This document shows positions 24,912 through 33,559 of a stretch of 64,000 bases of DNA, piece by piece (the stretch's first letter is position 1; each line of letters starts with the position of its first letter). Both the position numbers and the translations under genes were made by a program. This DNA is from Paraburkholderia sp. BL9I2N2 (GTDB lineage: Bacteria > Pseudomonadota > Gammaproteobacteria > Burkholderiales > Burkholderiaceae). The notes under the pieces are model-generated. The model had not been told where the DNA came from, ran no database searches, and saw only the letters and a list, made by a program, of their open reading frames with translations. Where the stretch lies: contig NZ_SMGP01000001.1 of assembly GCF_004339745.1 (NCBI RefSeq), positions 1,364,001-1,428,000 on the forward strand. The letters are read 5' to 3'.

Positions 24912-25426
24912 TGCGCGTTCCCCCATGCGATGGGTTCAAAAAGCCGGGCAATGAAGTTCGAGCTGGAATGCCTGGCGGTCACGGCTTCCTGCGGCTGAGC
25001 CACGGGTGCCGGAGCCAGGCGCAATTCGCGGTAGACGCGTCGCGCATAGGCAATGCGCTTCTCGCGTGTGCCGGCGTTGTACGCACCGATGGCATCCCAT
25101 GTGAGTCCGAGGCGATGGATGTCCTGCGACAGGATCCATGCGCCGACATAGGCATTGGTGCAGCCGTCATGGAGGCCTGCGCGCGAGACGCCGAAGCGCG
25201 AGAGCGTCACGAGCCACCGGCTGTTGATCTGCATCAGCCCAATGTCGGTGGTGCCGTCATCATTCAGATGGACGACACCCGCGCGCTGTCCCGATTCGAT
25301 GGTGGCGATCGCGCGTACCAGCTGGACGTTGACGTAATGGAACCGCGCGGCATCGTCGATGCAGTCGGCGCGGCTGGTCGCTGCAACGAGCAATGTGCAC
25401 AGGGACATCATCGGGACCCGCTTCAC
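24908..25426 (-). CDS. virB1: VirB1-like lytic transglycosylase
   Basis: The GTG at 25426 is preferred (AGG about 7 nt upstream) since it gives a compact signal peptide, VKRVPMMSLCTLLVAATSRA, before the mature DCIDDAARF. The domain has the catalytic Glu in IATIESGQRAG and the motifs TTDIGLMQINSRW and AIGAYNAG of family 1 lytic transglycosylases. It opens peptidoglycan for the secretion channel. It is the first gene of the operon; upstream lies the structured divergent region to the relaxase. The frame can be read from 25528, but that extension covers direct repeats and a hairpin. Confidence 0.88.
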   Translation of the reverse strand: MKRVPMMSLCTLLVAATSRADCIDDAARFHYVNVQLVRAIATIESGQRAGVVHLNDDGTTDIGLMQINSRWLVTLSRFGVSRAGLHDGCTNAYVGAWILSQDIHRLGLTWDAIGAYNAGTREKRIAYARRVYRELRLAPAPVAQPQEAVTARHSSSNFIARLFEPIAWGNAQ

Positions 25427-25467
25427 GTTGACCTCATCCGGTTGGGGTTGCCTGAAGGAAACAGAAG

Positions 25468-25798
25468 CTGCGAAAAAGAATCTGCGAAAAAGAACCTGCC
25501 GGGAGCGGGGCGCAGCCCGGCAGGTCAACAGCGCGCGTCAGTCCAGGGGGAAGGACTGACGGCTTCACTGTAGGCAGCGCAGGTGCCGGTATGGCCGGAA
25601 TGCCAGCAGCAAAGCGCTGCGGCTCGCGCCGTCATTTTTTGACGGGGCCAATGAACGGAGCCGACAGCGCGCGTGCTGTCCATTGCGGGATAAAGGCGTT
25701 GCAAGAAAGCTGGAAAGGCAAGGGGAATGAAGGACGCGTAAAGGGAAGGGCCCAATCCAAAGGCCGCGGGTGATGCTGGGATGAATCGCATCACCCGC
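25468..25798. other. Structured divergent region, candidate oriT
   Basis: Between virB1 and the relaxase lie two tandem 14-bp repeats (CTGCGAAAAAGAAT/C at 25468-25481 and 25482-25495). Four stem-loops follow: 9-bp arms at 25495-25503/25516-25524, 9-bp arms at 25536-25544/25553-25561, 6-bp arms at 25629-25634/25640-25645 and 11-bp arms at 25766-25776/25788-25798. Origins of transfer often sit next to the relaxase gene and contain such repeats. The nic site cannot be named from sequence. The promoters of both operons should also be here. Confidence 0.5.
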
Positions 25799-26071
25799 TC
25801 AAAGGCGCAAACGGCGAAGGGCAAAAAAGGGGTTCTGCTGCAAGAGAGAAAGACGCTGCGGCCTTTGCCGCAGAAGGCCGGGAAAGGACCGGCCGGCGGC
25901 TCGCAAGTGAGACCATCTGTGGAGCAGTATGACTGCGCGGTGCGGCATCCCGTCGCGCAGTTATTTGCGTCGGTTCCAGCAGCGCGATGCGTACCGTTCA
26001 ACCATGGCGACCTTTCGCGAGGCCTCACGACCGAGGCTGATCCCGTTCTCCCGTTCAGCCGGAAACCCCAC

Positions 26072-28123
26072 ATGGCTTTTGCCAATGCCCTTGACTGGTT
26101 GAAGTTGCAACAAGCGACGGTGCATGCGACTCCGCCGCTGCCTCCGGCTGCGCCGCCCGCGCAGCCTGTCAGGCGCAGCGTGCCGCCTTCGCCGCAATAC
26201 CTGCCGGTACTGGGATACCGTGAGCTGATTCAGCGAACCGGTGTTGAGGGGACAGTCCAGCGTATCGCCAGCAGTCTGGGTCTGTCTTTCGACAGCGAGA
26301 AGCGCGACCTCGAACCGTTGCTGCAGCGGCTCACGGAATTCGTGCAGCTCCTGCCCGCATCGGAATCGCATCATCACGCGCAACCGGGCGGCCTGCTGAT
26401 TCACCTGCTCGAGGTGGCGCGCTATGCGCTGCATTTCCGTGAGGGGTACCGGCTGCCGCTGGGGGCGAGTCCCGAAGACCAGATGCAGCACGGAGCGCGG
26501 TGCAGTTATGCGGTCCTGGTCGGCGCGCTGCTGCACGACATAGGCAAGCCGCTCGCGGATCTGAAGGTCGAACTGGTTTGCAGGCACGAACTCCGTCCCT
26601 GGGTGCCGATGGCCGGCAGCATGAACGGGCAGGGTGGCGAGTGGTATCGCGTGGATTTCCCGGCGCCTGGCGAGCGCGATTACGGCGCCCATTCGCGTCT
26701 TGCCATCGTGCTGCTGCAGCGCGTCGTGCCACCGGCGTCATTGAGCTGGCTGGCCCAGTATCCGCCGGTGCTGCATGAACTAGCTGCCTACCTATCCGGC
26801 GAGACCAGCTCGAAAGACAGCGCGCTGGCGAAGATCGTCGGCGATGCGGATCGCCGCTCGGTAGCGGAAAACCTGCTCGCCGGTCCCCGTACGCGGTTTG
26901 CGACGGCGCGCGCGGTTCCGTTGATCGAGCGGTTGATGGAAGGGCTGCGACGGCTTCTGGCCGAGGGCGGCGTGCCGCTTAACCGTGCGGGAGCCACCGG
27001 CTATTGCGACGGCGAATCGCTGTGGTGCGTGGCGAAAACGCTGGCCGAGGCTGTCCGCACTTACGTCGCGTCGCATGAAGAGCAACAGCGCGGCGCGGCT
27101 GGCATCCCGTCGGACAACAACCGGCTCTTCGACACGTGGCAGGAATACGGTGCGCTGGTGCCGACGCCGGAAGGCGGCGCCATCTGGACCATCACAGTGA
27201 CGATTGGTGCCTGGCAGCAAACGTTCACGGTCCTGCGCTTTCCGCTCGATCGGCTCTACGCCGATCCGGCTCGCTATCCGCGTGCGCTACCGGCGGCCTC
27301 GGTTCAGGTTATCGAAGTGGGCGCTGTGCCGAACCCGACAGCTGAATGTGTCGAGCTCACTGATGAGGGCGTGACTGAAGCACACGCAGAGCTTGGCCCG
27401 CAAACGTCGTCGCCAGTCGCGGCCGATGACTTGCCCGACCCGCAGGAGAGCGCTGCGTTCGATGCCGGCACGCCGTCCATGAACGAGCGTGAGCAGGCTT
27501 ATCTGCCGGACGCAGAGAGCGCCGCCGTGCTGAACGATGAAATCGTTGATCGCGACGGGAGAAGAGATCCTGCACTCGTACCGGATCTGGTGAGCGCCCC
27601 GGTTCGCCCGCGCGAGAAGGCGCGGGTTCCGTCGCGATCCATTGCCTCCCGGGCGGGTGCCCGGCAGCCGCGGCCAAATGCCGAACGGTTCATGGCCTGG
27701 GTGCAGGAGGGGGTTGCCAATGGCGGGTTGCCGTACAACGAATCGATGGCCCGTGTACATTTTGTGCCGGAGGGTATGCTGCTGGTGACGCCCGCGATCT
27801 TCCGCGATTTCGCGCAGGCTCATCCCGACGCGATCGAACAGACGCTGGCGGAAGATGGCGCAACCCCGGAACCGTGGAAGCAGGTCCAGCGTGATTTCCA
27901 GAAGTCCGGCTATCCGGTGACCGCCGATGCGGGCGGCGCGGGGCGCTCCTATCTGCTCCACTACACCATCAAGGGCGCCGGCGGCCGTCAGTTATCTGCG
28001 ATGCTCGTTCCGGAGCCTGAGCGGTTCTTCAGTCCCGTGCCGCCGCCGAACGTGATGATCCAGTCGAAGCAGAAGGCGGTCGTAGCGCAAGACGCCGATT
28101 CACCTCGGTCGTCTGAGGCGTAA
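26072..28123 (+). CDS. traI: MobH-family relaxase (TraI_2 domain)
   Basis: The ATG at 26072 gives 683 residues starting MAFANALDWLKLQQAT. An earlier ATG at 25781 lies in the loop of a perfect hairpin, and its translation lacks protein character. The TraI_2 relaxase domain has SHHHAQPGGLLIHLLEVARYAL and LVGALLHDIGKPLADL, the three-His and HD-type metal motifs of MobH relaxases. The C-terminal domain (NAERFMAWVQEGVANGGLPYNE, LVTPAIFRDFA) is the DUF1528-type extension. MobH relaxases nick oriT of R27- and SXT-like elements and of many integrative elements. The coupling protein gene follows 21 bp downstream. Confidence 0.9.
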   Translation: MAFANALDWLKLQQATVHATPPLPPAAPPAQPVRRSVPPSPQYLPVLGYRELIQRTGVEGTVQRIASSLGLSFDSEKRDLEPLLQRLTEFVQLLPASESHHHAQPGGLLIHLLEVARYALHFREGYRLPLGASPEDQMQHGARCSYAVLVGALLHDIGKPLADLKVELVCRHELRPWVPMAGSMNGQGGEWYRVDFPAPGERDYGAHSRLAIVLLQRVVPPASLSWLAQYPPVLHELAAYLSGETSSKDSALAKIVGDADRRSVAENLLAGPRTRFATARAVPLIERLMEGLRRLLAEGGVPLNRAGATGYCDGESLWCVAKTLAEAVRTYVASHEEQQRGAAGIPSDNNRLFDTWQEYGALVPTPEGGAIWTITVTIGAWQQTFTVLRFPLDRLYADPARYPRALPAASVQVIEVGAVPNPTAECVELTDEGVTEAHAELGPQTSSPVAADDLPDPQESAAFDAGTPSMNEREQAYLPDAESAAVLNDEIVDRDGRRDPALVPDLVSAPVRPREKARVPSRSIASRAGARQPRPNAERFMAWVQEGVANGGLPYNESMARVHFVPEGMLLVTPAIFRDFAQAHPDAIEQTLAEDGATPEPWKQVQRDFQKSGYPVTADAGGAGRSYLLHYTIKGAGGRQLSAMLVPEPERFFSPVPPPNVMIQSKQKAVVAQDADSPRSSEA

Positions 28124-28144
28124 CGAGGCACCGGGGCGACGGCG

Positions 28145-30292
28145 ATGGCGTATCCGGTCGAGAACTTCTTTCGCAGGCCCGTCGAACTGGTGTCCTCCAT
28201 TGGGGCGCTCGCTGCGACCGGCATCCTTTGGTCCCACCCGGCACTCTTTCTCATCACGCCCGCGACGGGCGGCGTCACGACCCTCGCGCTGCTGTCACTC
28301 GCCTACGTTCGCGGGCGACAGGCGTGGCGGCTGATCCGCTTCCAGCGCAATCTTCGCCGCTTGCCGCAGTACGTGATCCCCGCAGCCGACATTCCGTGCT
28401 CCGCGAAGGAGGTGTTCCTCGGACGCGGCTTTCGCTGGAGCGTTATTCACACGCAGCGGCTCTATCAGGCCCGTTTTCCCGAAAATCGCCGGCTGCTTGC
28501 CCGCAATGACCTGTACGACCGGGCGCGGGACCATGAGCGCCGCTATCCCGGTAGCCGGATTGCACAGGTGACCCGCCGTGAGGCACGGTGGAATCCCGTC
28601 GCGCCGTTGCCGCCAGTTGGAGGAGACCCCGCGCTGCATGGCGTCGAACCGGACGAGCGGGCCATCTGGTTCGACATGGCCGAGCGTGTGGGGCACATGG
28701 CCGTGCTTGGGACAACGCGCGTGGGCAAGACCCGCCTGTGCGAGGTGCTGGTGGCCCAGGACATCCGCCGCGGTGACGTCGTGATCGTGTTCGATCCGAA
28801 GGGCGACGTCGACCTGCTGCTGCGCATGTATGCGGAAGCGAAACGTTGCGGGCGGGAGAGCGAGTTCACGTTCTTCCACCTCGGCTATCCCGACAGGTCG
28901 GCGCGCTATAGCCCGATCGGCACGTATTCGCGGATCACCGAGGTTGCCACGCGCATTGCCGGCAATCTGCCGAAGGAGGGGCAGTCCGCTGCATTTCGCG
29001 ACTTTGTCTGGCGTTTCGTGAACGTAATGGCCCGGGCGATGAGTGCGCTCGGGATTCGCCCAACCTACGAGATGATTTACCGGAACGCGGTGAACATCGA
29101 CGGGCTCGCGTTACGGTACTTCCGCTTCTGGCTCGATCGTGATTACCCGGGATGGGAGGACGGGCTCGAGCCGCTGGACAAGGAAGAGGCGAAGCAGGCG
29201 ATGCGCCTGCAGCGCAACCAGGAAGTGCTGCAGGTGGCGAACCTGATCCGGCAGCAGGGCTGGACCGATCCGATCGCCAATGGCCTGCTGTCGGTCATCA
29301 GCAACGAACGCTCGTATTTCGACAAGCTCGTGTCGTCGCTGTATCCGCTCCTGGAAAAGCTCACCACAGGTCGCACATCAGAACTCCTGTCGCCCGACTA
29401 TGATGATCCCCACGATCCGCGTCCCGTGTTCGACTGGAATCGCGTGATGGATCGCGGCGGGATTGTGTATGTCGGACTGGACGCGTTGTCGGATTTCGAG
29501 GTGGCTGGCGTGGTCGGCAATGCGATGTTCGCGGACCTGACGTCGACCGCGGGCCGCATCTACAAGTACGGGCATGGCTATGGGCAAAGCACGGCAGGCG
29601 GCCGGCGGCGCGTCTCGATCCATGCGGACGAGTTCAACGAACTGGTCGGCGACGAATTCGTGCCGTTGGTCAACAAGGCGGGCGGCGCCGGTTATCAGGT
29701 CACCGCCTACACGCAGACGAGCGCTGATCTTGAAGCCAGGATCGGCTCAAGGGCGAAGGCCGAACAGATTTTCGGGAACTTCAATACGGTCGTGATGCTG
29801 CGGGTGAAGTACGTCACGACCGCGAAGATTCTGACCGACCAGCTCCCGATGGTCGATGTGAAATCACTGACGCTTGCGTCGTCCGCGACGGATGCGGTAA
29901 GGCACGGCGAGGGCGTGCATTTCACGGCGCAGACACACGACCAGATCTCGGTACGACAGGTACCGATGCTGCAGGCATCTGATCTGACGCAGTTGCCCAA
30001 GGGCCAGGCGTTCGCGCTCATCGAGGGCGGCCAGCTGGTCAAGGTGCGGCTGCCGCTGCTCGACGCGCATGACCCGATCATGCTGCCGGGGCTGGACGAC
30101 GTGGTGGCAGACATGCGATCCCGCTATGCGTCCTATGTCCAGGCGGTGTCGCCGTTCGACGAGGCAGGAGGTGTGTCGCCCGATGCTATTGGCGGCGCCG
30201 TAGGCAGCTTCATGCCGGTCCACGCGGATGCCGGTACGCCCGCACCGATCTCTGGACCGTGGACGGTGCAGGGCAAGGGTGCCGGGTTCTGA
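28145..30292 (+). CDS. traD: TraD-like type IV coupling protein
   Basis: A 715-residue protein with two N-terminal membrane segments (SIGALAATGILWSHPALFLI, GGVTTLALLSLAYV). The motor domain has Walker A GTTRVGKTR at about residue 190, the following VIVFDPKGDVD and Walker B RVSIHADEFNELVG. These are the features of the TraD/TraG coupling ATPases used with MobH relaxases. It links the relaxase-DNA complex to the VirB channel. It lies directly downstream of the relaxase gene, before a DUF4400 gene, an order seen in integrative conjugative elements. Confidence 0.92.
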   Translation: MAYPVENFFRRPVELVSSIGALAATGILWSHPALFLITPATGGVTTLALLSLAYVRGRQAWRLIRFQRNLRRLPQYVIPAADIPCSAKEVFLGRGFRWSVIHTQRLYQARFPENRRLLARNDLYDRARDHERRYPGSRIAQVTRREARWNPVAPLPPVGGDPALHGVEPDERAIWFDMAERVGHMAVLGTTRVGKTRLCEVLVAQDIRRGDVVIVFDPKGDVDLLLRMYAEAKRCGRESEFTFFHLGYPDRSARYSPIGTYSRITEVATRIAGNLPKEGQSAAFRDFVWRFVNVMARAMSALGIRPTYEMIYRNAVNIDGLALRYFRFWLDRDYPGWEDGLEPLDKEEAKQAMRLQRNQEVLQVANLIRQQGWTDPIANGLLSVISNERSYFDKLVSSLYPLLEKLTTGRTSELLSPDYDDPHDPRPVFDWNRVMDRGGIVYVGLDALSDFEVAGVVGNAMFADLTSTAGRIYKYGHGYGQSTAGGRRRVSIHADEFNELVGDEFVPLVNKAGGAGYQVTAYTQTSADLEARIGSRAKAEQIFGNFNTVVMLRVKYVTTAKILTDQLPMVDVKSLTLASSATDAVRHGEGVHFTAQTHDQISVRQVPMLQASDLTQLPKGQAFALIEGGQLVKVRLPLLDAHDPIMLPGLDDVVADMRSRYASYVQAVSPFDEAGGVSPDAIGGAVGSFMPVHADAGTPAPISGPWTVQGKGAGF

Positions 30293-30308
30293 CGATAGAC
30301 GAGCGACC

Positions 30309-31007
30309 ATGGCGGCGAAAACGCGCGACGGTAATGCCGATGGTGTGAAGTCTTTCTTCTGGATCGTCGATCTGGCGATCCACGTTGTCCTCTGGCTGCT
30401 GCTCGCCAGCATCCTCGCGGTGCTGGCGGATCTCGCCACGGCGCAAACGCTGTGGCGCGATGACCCGGTGGGTGGGATGCAGGCGCTGCTTCGCTATTAC
30501 CTGAGCGAGACGACCGATCCCGGGCTGGCTGCGTGGGCGGCGGACGCCGCGTACTGGGGCTGGTTCGGCTGGACCGGCGTCGATGCGTCGGCGCGGGCAT
30601 GGGAGGCAGGCGTCCTGCCTTCGCATGGTTTGGGGTCCTACCTGCAACCGGCGTTTTCCGGGGCGACGCGCGAGGCGCTCATGGTGGCAATGTACGGGAT
30701 CAAGCTCTTCGGCGTTCGCATCGCGATGCTCGCAATGACGATTCCGCAGTTCGTGCTCGCGATTGCTGTTGCCGTGGCCGACGGTCTGGCGGCGCGACAC
30801 GTGAGGCGCGCGCAGGGCGGACACGAGTCGGCGACCCGTTACCATCACGCGAAACGCTTTCTGACGTTCGGCGTGATCCCGTTGACTGCGGTCATCTGGC
30901 TCGTCGCGCCGGTACGGCTGCCGATCTGGCTGCTTTTCTGGCCGGTGTCGATCATGATTGTGATCGCGGTATGGAACATGGCGAAGTACTTCAAGAAGTA
31001 CACGTAG
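30309..31007 (+). CDS. DUF4400 (TIGR03747-type) conjugation membrane protein
   Basis: The ATG at 30309 gives 232 residues with several membrane helices (LAIHVVLWLLLASILAVLADL, IAMLAMTIPQFVLAIAVAVA, FLTFGVIPLTAVIWLVAP, LPIWLLFWPVSIMIVIAVWN). The conserved HVRRAQGGHESATRYHHAKR loop and the C-terminal KYFKKYT are typical of the DUF4400 family, found next to traD in integrative conjugative elements. Its molecular role is unknown; co-occurrence with TraD suggests a function in transfer. An upstream in-frame start at 30228 overlaps traD and is not preferred. Confidence 0.85.
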   Translation: MAAKTRDGNADGVKSFFWIVDLAIHVVLWLLLASILAVLADLATAQTLWRDDPVGGMQALLRYYLSETTDPGLAAWAADAAYWGWFGWTGVDASARAWEAGVLPSHGLGSYLQPAFSGATREALMVAMYGIKLFGVRIAMLAMTIPQFVLAIAVAVADGLAARHVRRAQGGHESATRYHHAKRFLTFGVIPLTAVIWLVAPVRLPIWLLFWPVSIMIVIAVWNMAKYFKKYT

Positions 31008-31036
31008 ATCGCAATCTGTCGCCCTATACTTTGGCC

Positions 31037-31504
31037 ATGAAAAAAGAGGACAGACAGGTCATTCGCCGACATGTAGTGGTTCGACGCTCGCCCGTGCATG
31101 GGCGTGACGTGTTCGCATGACGGGCACTCGAAGCCGGCGTTCGAATTATCGAATACAAGGGCGAGACGATCAGGTGGACAGCCGCCCTCAGGCAGCATGG
31201 AAGCACCGGCACCGCCGGCCACACGTATTTCTTCGGGCTGTCGGACGGACGCGTCATTGACGGCGGGCGTCGGGGAAACAGCGCGCGCTGGCTCAATCAC
31301 TCATGCAACGCCAATTGCGAGGCGATCGAAATCGAAGACCGCGTGTACATTCATGCGTCGACTGCGGTCACGCCCGGTGAGGAACTGTTTCTTGACTGCC
31401 AGTTGGCCATTGCAGATCCAACAGACGAAGAAGCGACGCCCAGCTATGTCTGCCGGTGTGGCGCGTCGGGATGCCGTGGCACGATGCTGGCAGTGGGCTC
31501 TTGA
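31037..31504 (+). pseudogene. SET-domain protein methyltransferase gene with one in-frame TGA
   Basis: An ATG at 31037 opens MKKEDRQVIRRHVVVRRSPV, then HGRDVFA, and a TGA at 31118-31120 interrupts it. The same frame then continues without another stop to TGA at 31502 and reads RALEAGVRIIEYKGE, YFFGLSDGRVIDGG, GNSARWLNHSCNANCEA, TPGEELFLDC and YVCRCGASGCRGTML. These are the SET-domain motifs, including the NHSC active-site knot and the CxCxxxxC post-SET zinc site. Only one codon separates it from an intact gene of 155 codons. There is no good start codon between the TGA and the SET core. The most likely reading is a recent nonsense mutation. Intact bacterial SET proteins methylate lysines. Confidence 0.8.
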
Positions 31505-31520
31505 TCTTGCAAGCGGCAAA

Positions 31521-31733
31521 TCAGCGGCCCGATGGTAGCGTCGACGCCGACCGCTCCCTTGCTTCAGTGCGGTTCGCAAGCCACGCCTCCAGTTCCGACT
31601 CGCGCCAGCCTGTTGCACGTTCTCCGATGCGGATAGGCCGGGGGAATTCTCCGCGGCTGATCATTGCATAGATGGTCGCCCGGCACAGGCCAATCTTTTT
31701 CACGACATCCTTCATGCGCATTACCTGGTCCAT
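31521..31733 (-). CDS. AlpA-family small regulator
   Basis: A 70-residue protein from the ATG at 31733: MRMKDVVKKIGLCRATIYAM, ISRGEFPRPIRIGERATGWR and ESELEAWLANR. This is the full MerR-like winged helix of the AlpA/phage transcriptional regulator family, which control excision or element genes in prophages and integrative elements. It converges with the broken SET gene. AlpA genes often lie near an integrase; none is visible here, though the next stretch is cut by an IS3 element. Confidence 0.85.
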   Translation of the reverse strand: MDQVMRMKDVVKKIGLCRATIYAMISRGEFPRPIRIGERATGWRESELEAWLANRTEARERSASTLPSGR

Positions 31734-32146
31734 TTCGCTCGGCTCCGTATTGCACTTGCTGTGGCCGATTATCCACGGAGTTCGACTGCCCGCAATGGAC
31801 GACCGCAGGGGATACCGTGAGACGACGGACGGCACGGCGACATCAATACAGCTTTGCTGGTCGAGAGAGATGCATTGTTGTTACACTTAATTGCATATTC
31901 ATCGACAATATGGTCGCGACCTTGCGAAACGTCGGCGAGCGTCAAATTCAGTTTCTATATCGTGGTCGTTCCACAACAAGCGGATGTGGGCATCATACGG
32001 CGAGCAGGTTACGTGAAAGCCCGATATCGCGAAGTTTGGCGAAGACCATATCGAACGGCTCGCGCCATGACGGCCATGGTCATCTCCGAAGATCTGAGGG
32101 CCACGCTTTTGAAGGGCAATAAAAGTGTGAGCTTGCCCGTAAAAAA
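31734..32146. other. Gene-free stretch between alpA-like gene and IS3 element
   Basis: No convincing gene. The frames here end soon or read like shadows. The segment may be the left remnant of DNA lost when the IS3 element arrived. It should include the promoter of the AlpA-type gene. Confidence 0.4.
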
Positions 32147-32193
32147 TGGATCCCTTGCTGAGTGTGTAAAACTCACGCGAGGAGGAAGGAAAG

Positions 32194-32481
32194 ATGGGTA
32201 ATCCGAGAGCACGGTACACGCAGGAATTCATGATAGAAGCCGTGCGCATGGTCCGCAGCGGCCAGAGCATGGCGGCGGTGGCAAAGATACTAGCCATTAG
32301 CCCGAAGACGCTGCACAACTGGGTTAAGGCCGATGCCGCTGGCAAGCTGAACGGCGCAGGCAAGCAGGTTTCTCCCGAACAGATGGAGATTGCCCGGCTG
32401 CGCGCGGAGTTGGCACGCGTGAAGATGGAGCGCGACATATTGGAAAAAGCCACGGCGTACTTCGCAAAGGTGTCGGATTGA
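32194..32481 (+). CDS. IS3-family transposase OrfA
   Basis: A 95-residue protein with the OrfA helix-turn-helix (YTQEFMIEAVRMVRSGQSMA, AVAKILAISPKTLHNWVKAD) and a leucine-zipper-like C-terminus (EIARLRAELARVKMERDILE) ending EKATAYFAKVSD. It starts behind a strong AGGAGG. In IS3 elements OrfA and the frameshifted OrfAB fusion control transposition. The orfB frame begins at its stop, so the fusion would arise by -1 frameshifting on the A-rich stretch before the end. Confidence 0.93.
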   Translation: MGNPRARYTQEFMIEAVRMVRSGQSMAAVAKILAISPKTLHNWVKADAAGKLNGAGKQVSPEQMEIARLRAELARVKMERDILEKATAYFAKVSD

Positions 32482-33368
32482 AGTACGCCTGGATTGAACT
32501 TCACAGCCGACAATGGCCGGTTTCCCTGACCTGCCAGGTGCTGGGTGTCAGCCCCAGCGGTTACCATGCCCGCAAGGCCCGGGACGTCGATACGGAGCGT
32601 CCGCGCCGACGTATCAGCAACGACGCCCTGCTGGTCCACATCAAGGCCGTGCACGCTGAATCCAAAGGCGAGTACGGCTGGCCGCGGGTGTGGAAGAAGC
32701 TGCTTGCCCAGGGCATTCGCGTCAGCAAGGATCGTGTCCAGCGGCTCATGAAGCTGCATGGCATCAAGGCGAAGACCAAACGCCGCTTCAAGGCCACCAC
32801 CGACAGCAACCACAACCTGCCGGTCGCGCCGAACCTGCTGCAACGCGATTTCTCGCCTGCTCGCCCCGATCAGGCCTGGAGTACGGACATCACGTACCTC
32901 TGGACTGACGAGGGCTGGCTGTACCTGACGGTCATCCTCGACCTGTTCAGCCGTCAGGTGGTGGGTTGGTCGATGCAGCCACACATGCGCACGGAGCTGG
33001 TGTCTGACGCGCTGCGTATGGCGTGGTTTCGCCGCCGGCCGGAAGCGGGCCTGATCGTCCATAGCGACAGGGGTAGCCAGTATTGCAGTCATGACTTCCA
33101 GGACCTGCTTAAGGGCTACGGCATGCGCAGCTCGATGAGCCGTCGAGGAAATTGTTGGGACAACGCGCCGACCGAAAGCCTGTGGGGATCGCTCAAGCGA
33201 GCACGCATCCTTGGCCAGCGCTTCGCAACGCGTCGCGAAGCGATGGACGAGGTAATCGACTGGTTGAGCTTCTACAATCATTCGCGCTTGCACTCGACGT
33301 TGGGCTACGTCAGCCCGATGCAATTCGAGCAGGACTGGCACGCCGCCCAGAACCAACGGGTGGCATAA
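32478..33368 (+). CDS. IS3-family transposase OrfB (DDE)
   Basis: A 296-residue integrase-like transposase subunit with the full DDE set: WSTDITYLW (D), VHSDRGSQYC (D) and NAPTESLWGSLK (E). The HTH_21 segment (EYGWPRVWKKL) precedes them. The first codon is a TTG overlapping the orfA stop by 4 nt, so OrfB is probably made mainly as part of an OrfAB fusion. The copy looks functional. Confidence 0.93.
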   Translation: MKYAWIELHSRQWPVSLTCQVLGVSPSGYHARKARDVDTERPRRRISNDALLVHIKAVHAESKGEYGWPRVWKKLLAQGIRVSKDRVQRLMKLHGIKAKTKRRFKATTDSNHNLPVAPNLLQRDFSPARPDQAWSTDITYLWTDEGWLYLTVILDLFSRQVVGWSMQPHMRTELVSDALRMAWFRRRPEAGLIVHSDRGSQYCSHDFQDLLKGYGMRSSMSRRGNCWDNAPTESLWGSLKRARILGQRFATRREAMDEVIDWLSFYNHSRLHSTLGYVSPMQFEQDWHAAQNQRVA

Positions 33369-33391
33369 TCTCCGCTCAGTTAAGGGATCCG

Positions 33392-33511
33392 AAATTCGCG
33401 GGCAACGTCATAGCTCATGGCGATGGAAGCGGCTTACGTCACGATCGTTTGATCGAGTGGGTCTTGAAAGGAAAGAACCTGGAGGCAATTCTTGAGTTAG
33501 TTGGAGTATGA
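33392..33511 (+). pseudogene. 3' remnant of an unknown gene cut off by the IS3 element
   Basis: Right of the IS3 end an open frame reads KFAGNVIAHGDGSGLRHDRL, then IEWVLKGKNLEAILELVGV, ending at TGA 48 bp before the nuclease gene. It reads as the C-terminus of a real protein and shares its strand and tight spacing with the defence operon, so it may be the stump of a first gene of that operon. The matching upstream part was not found left of the IS in the same frame, so material was probably lost. The family is not recognised. Confidence 0.5.
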
Positions 33512-33559
33512 TAATGCGAAAATCAGACCGGCAACTAGAATAGAGCGAGAGAGGGGCAA

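Larger units (their letters stand above)
32147..33391 (+). mobile_element. Intact IS3-family insertion sequence (1245 bp)
   Basis: Left end TGGATCCCTT (32147) and right end AAGGGATCCG (ending 33391) are near-perfect inverted repeats, with CTGAG/CTCAG also mirrored inside. AAA flanks both ends, as a 3-bp duplication would. It carries overlapping orfA and orfB. Confidence 0.8.

Noticed and set aside
25468..25495. Two 14-bp direct repeats considered as a CRISPR or iteron array
   Set aside because: Only two copies directly abutting, without spacers and without a Rep gene nearby.
25781..26071. N-terminal extension of the relaxase from ATG 25781
   Set aside because: The start lies in the loop of a perfect 11-bp hairpin and the extension reads without protein character; the family-like sequence begins after 26072.
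31118..31120. TGA in the SET gene as a selenocysteine or programmed readthrough codon
   Set aside because: No selenocysteine insertion hairpin was recognised just downstream and SET proteins do not use selenocysteine at this position; nonsense mutation is simpler.
31899..33356. A 485-codon open frame on the minus strand
   Set aside because: It runs antisense through both IS3 transposase genes and has no family match.
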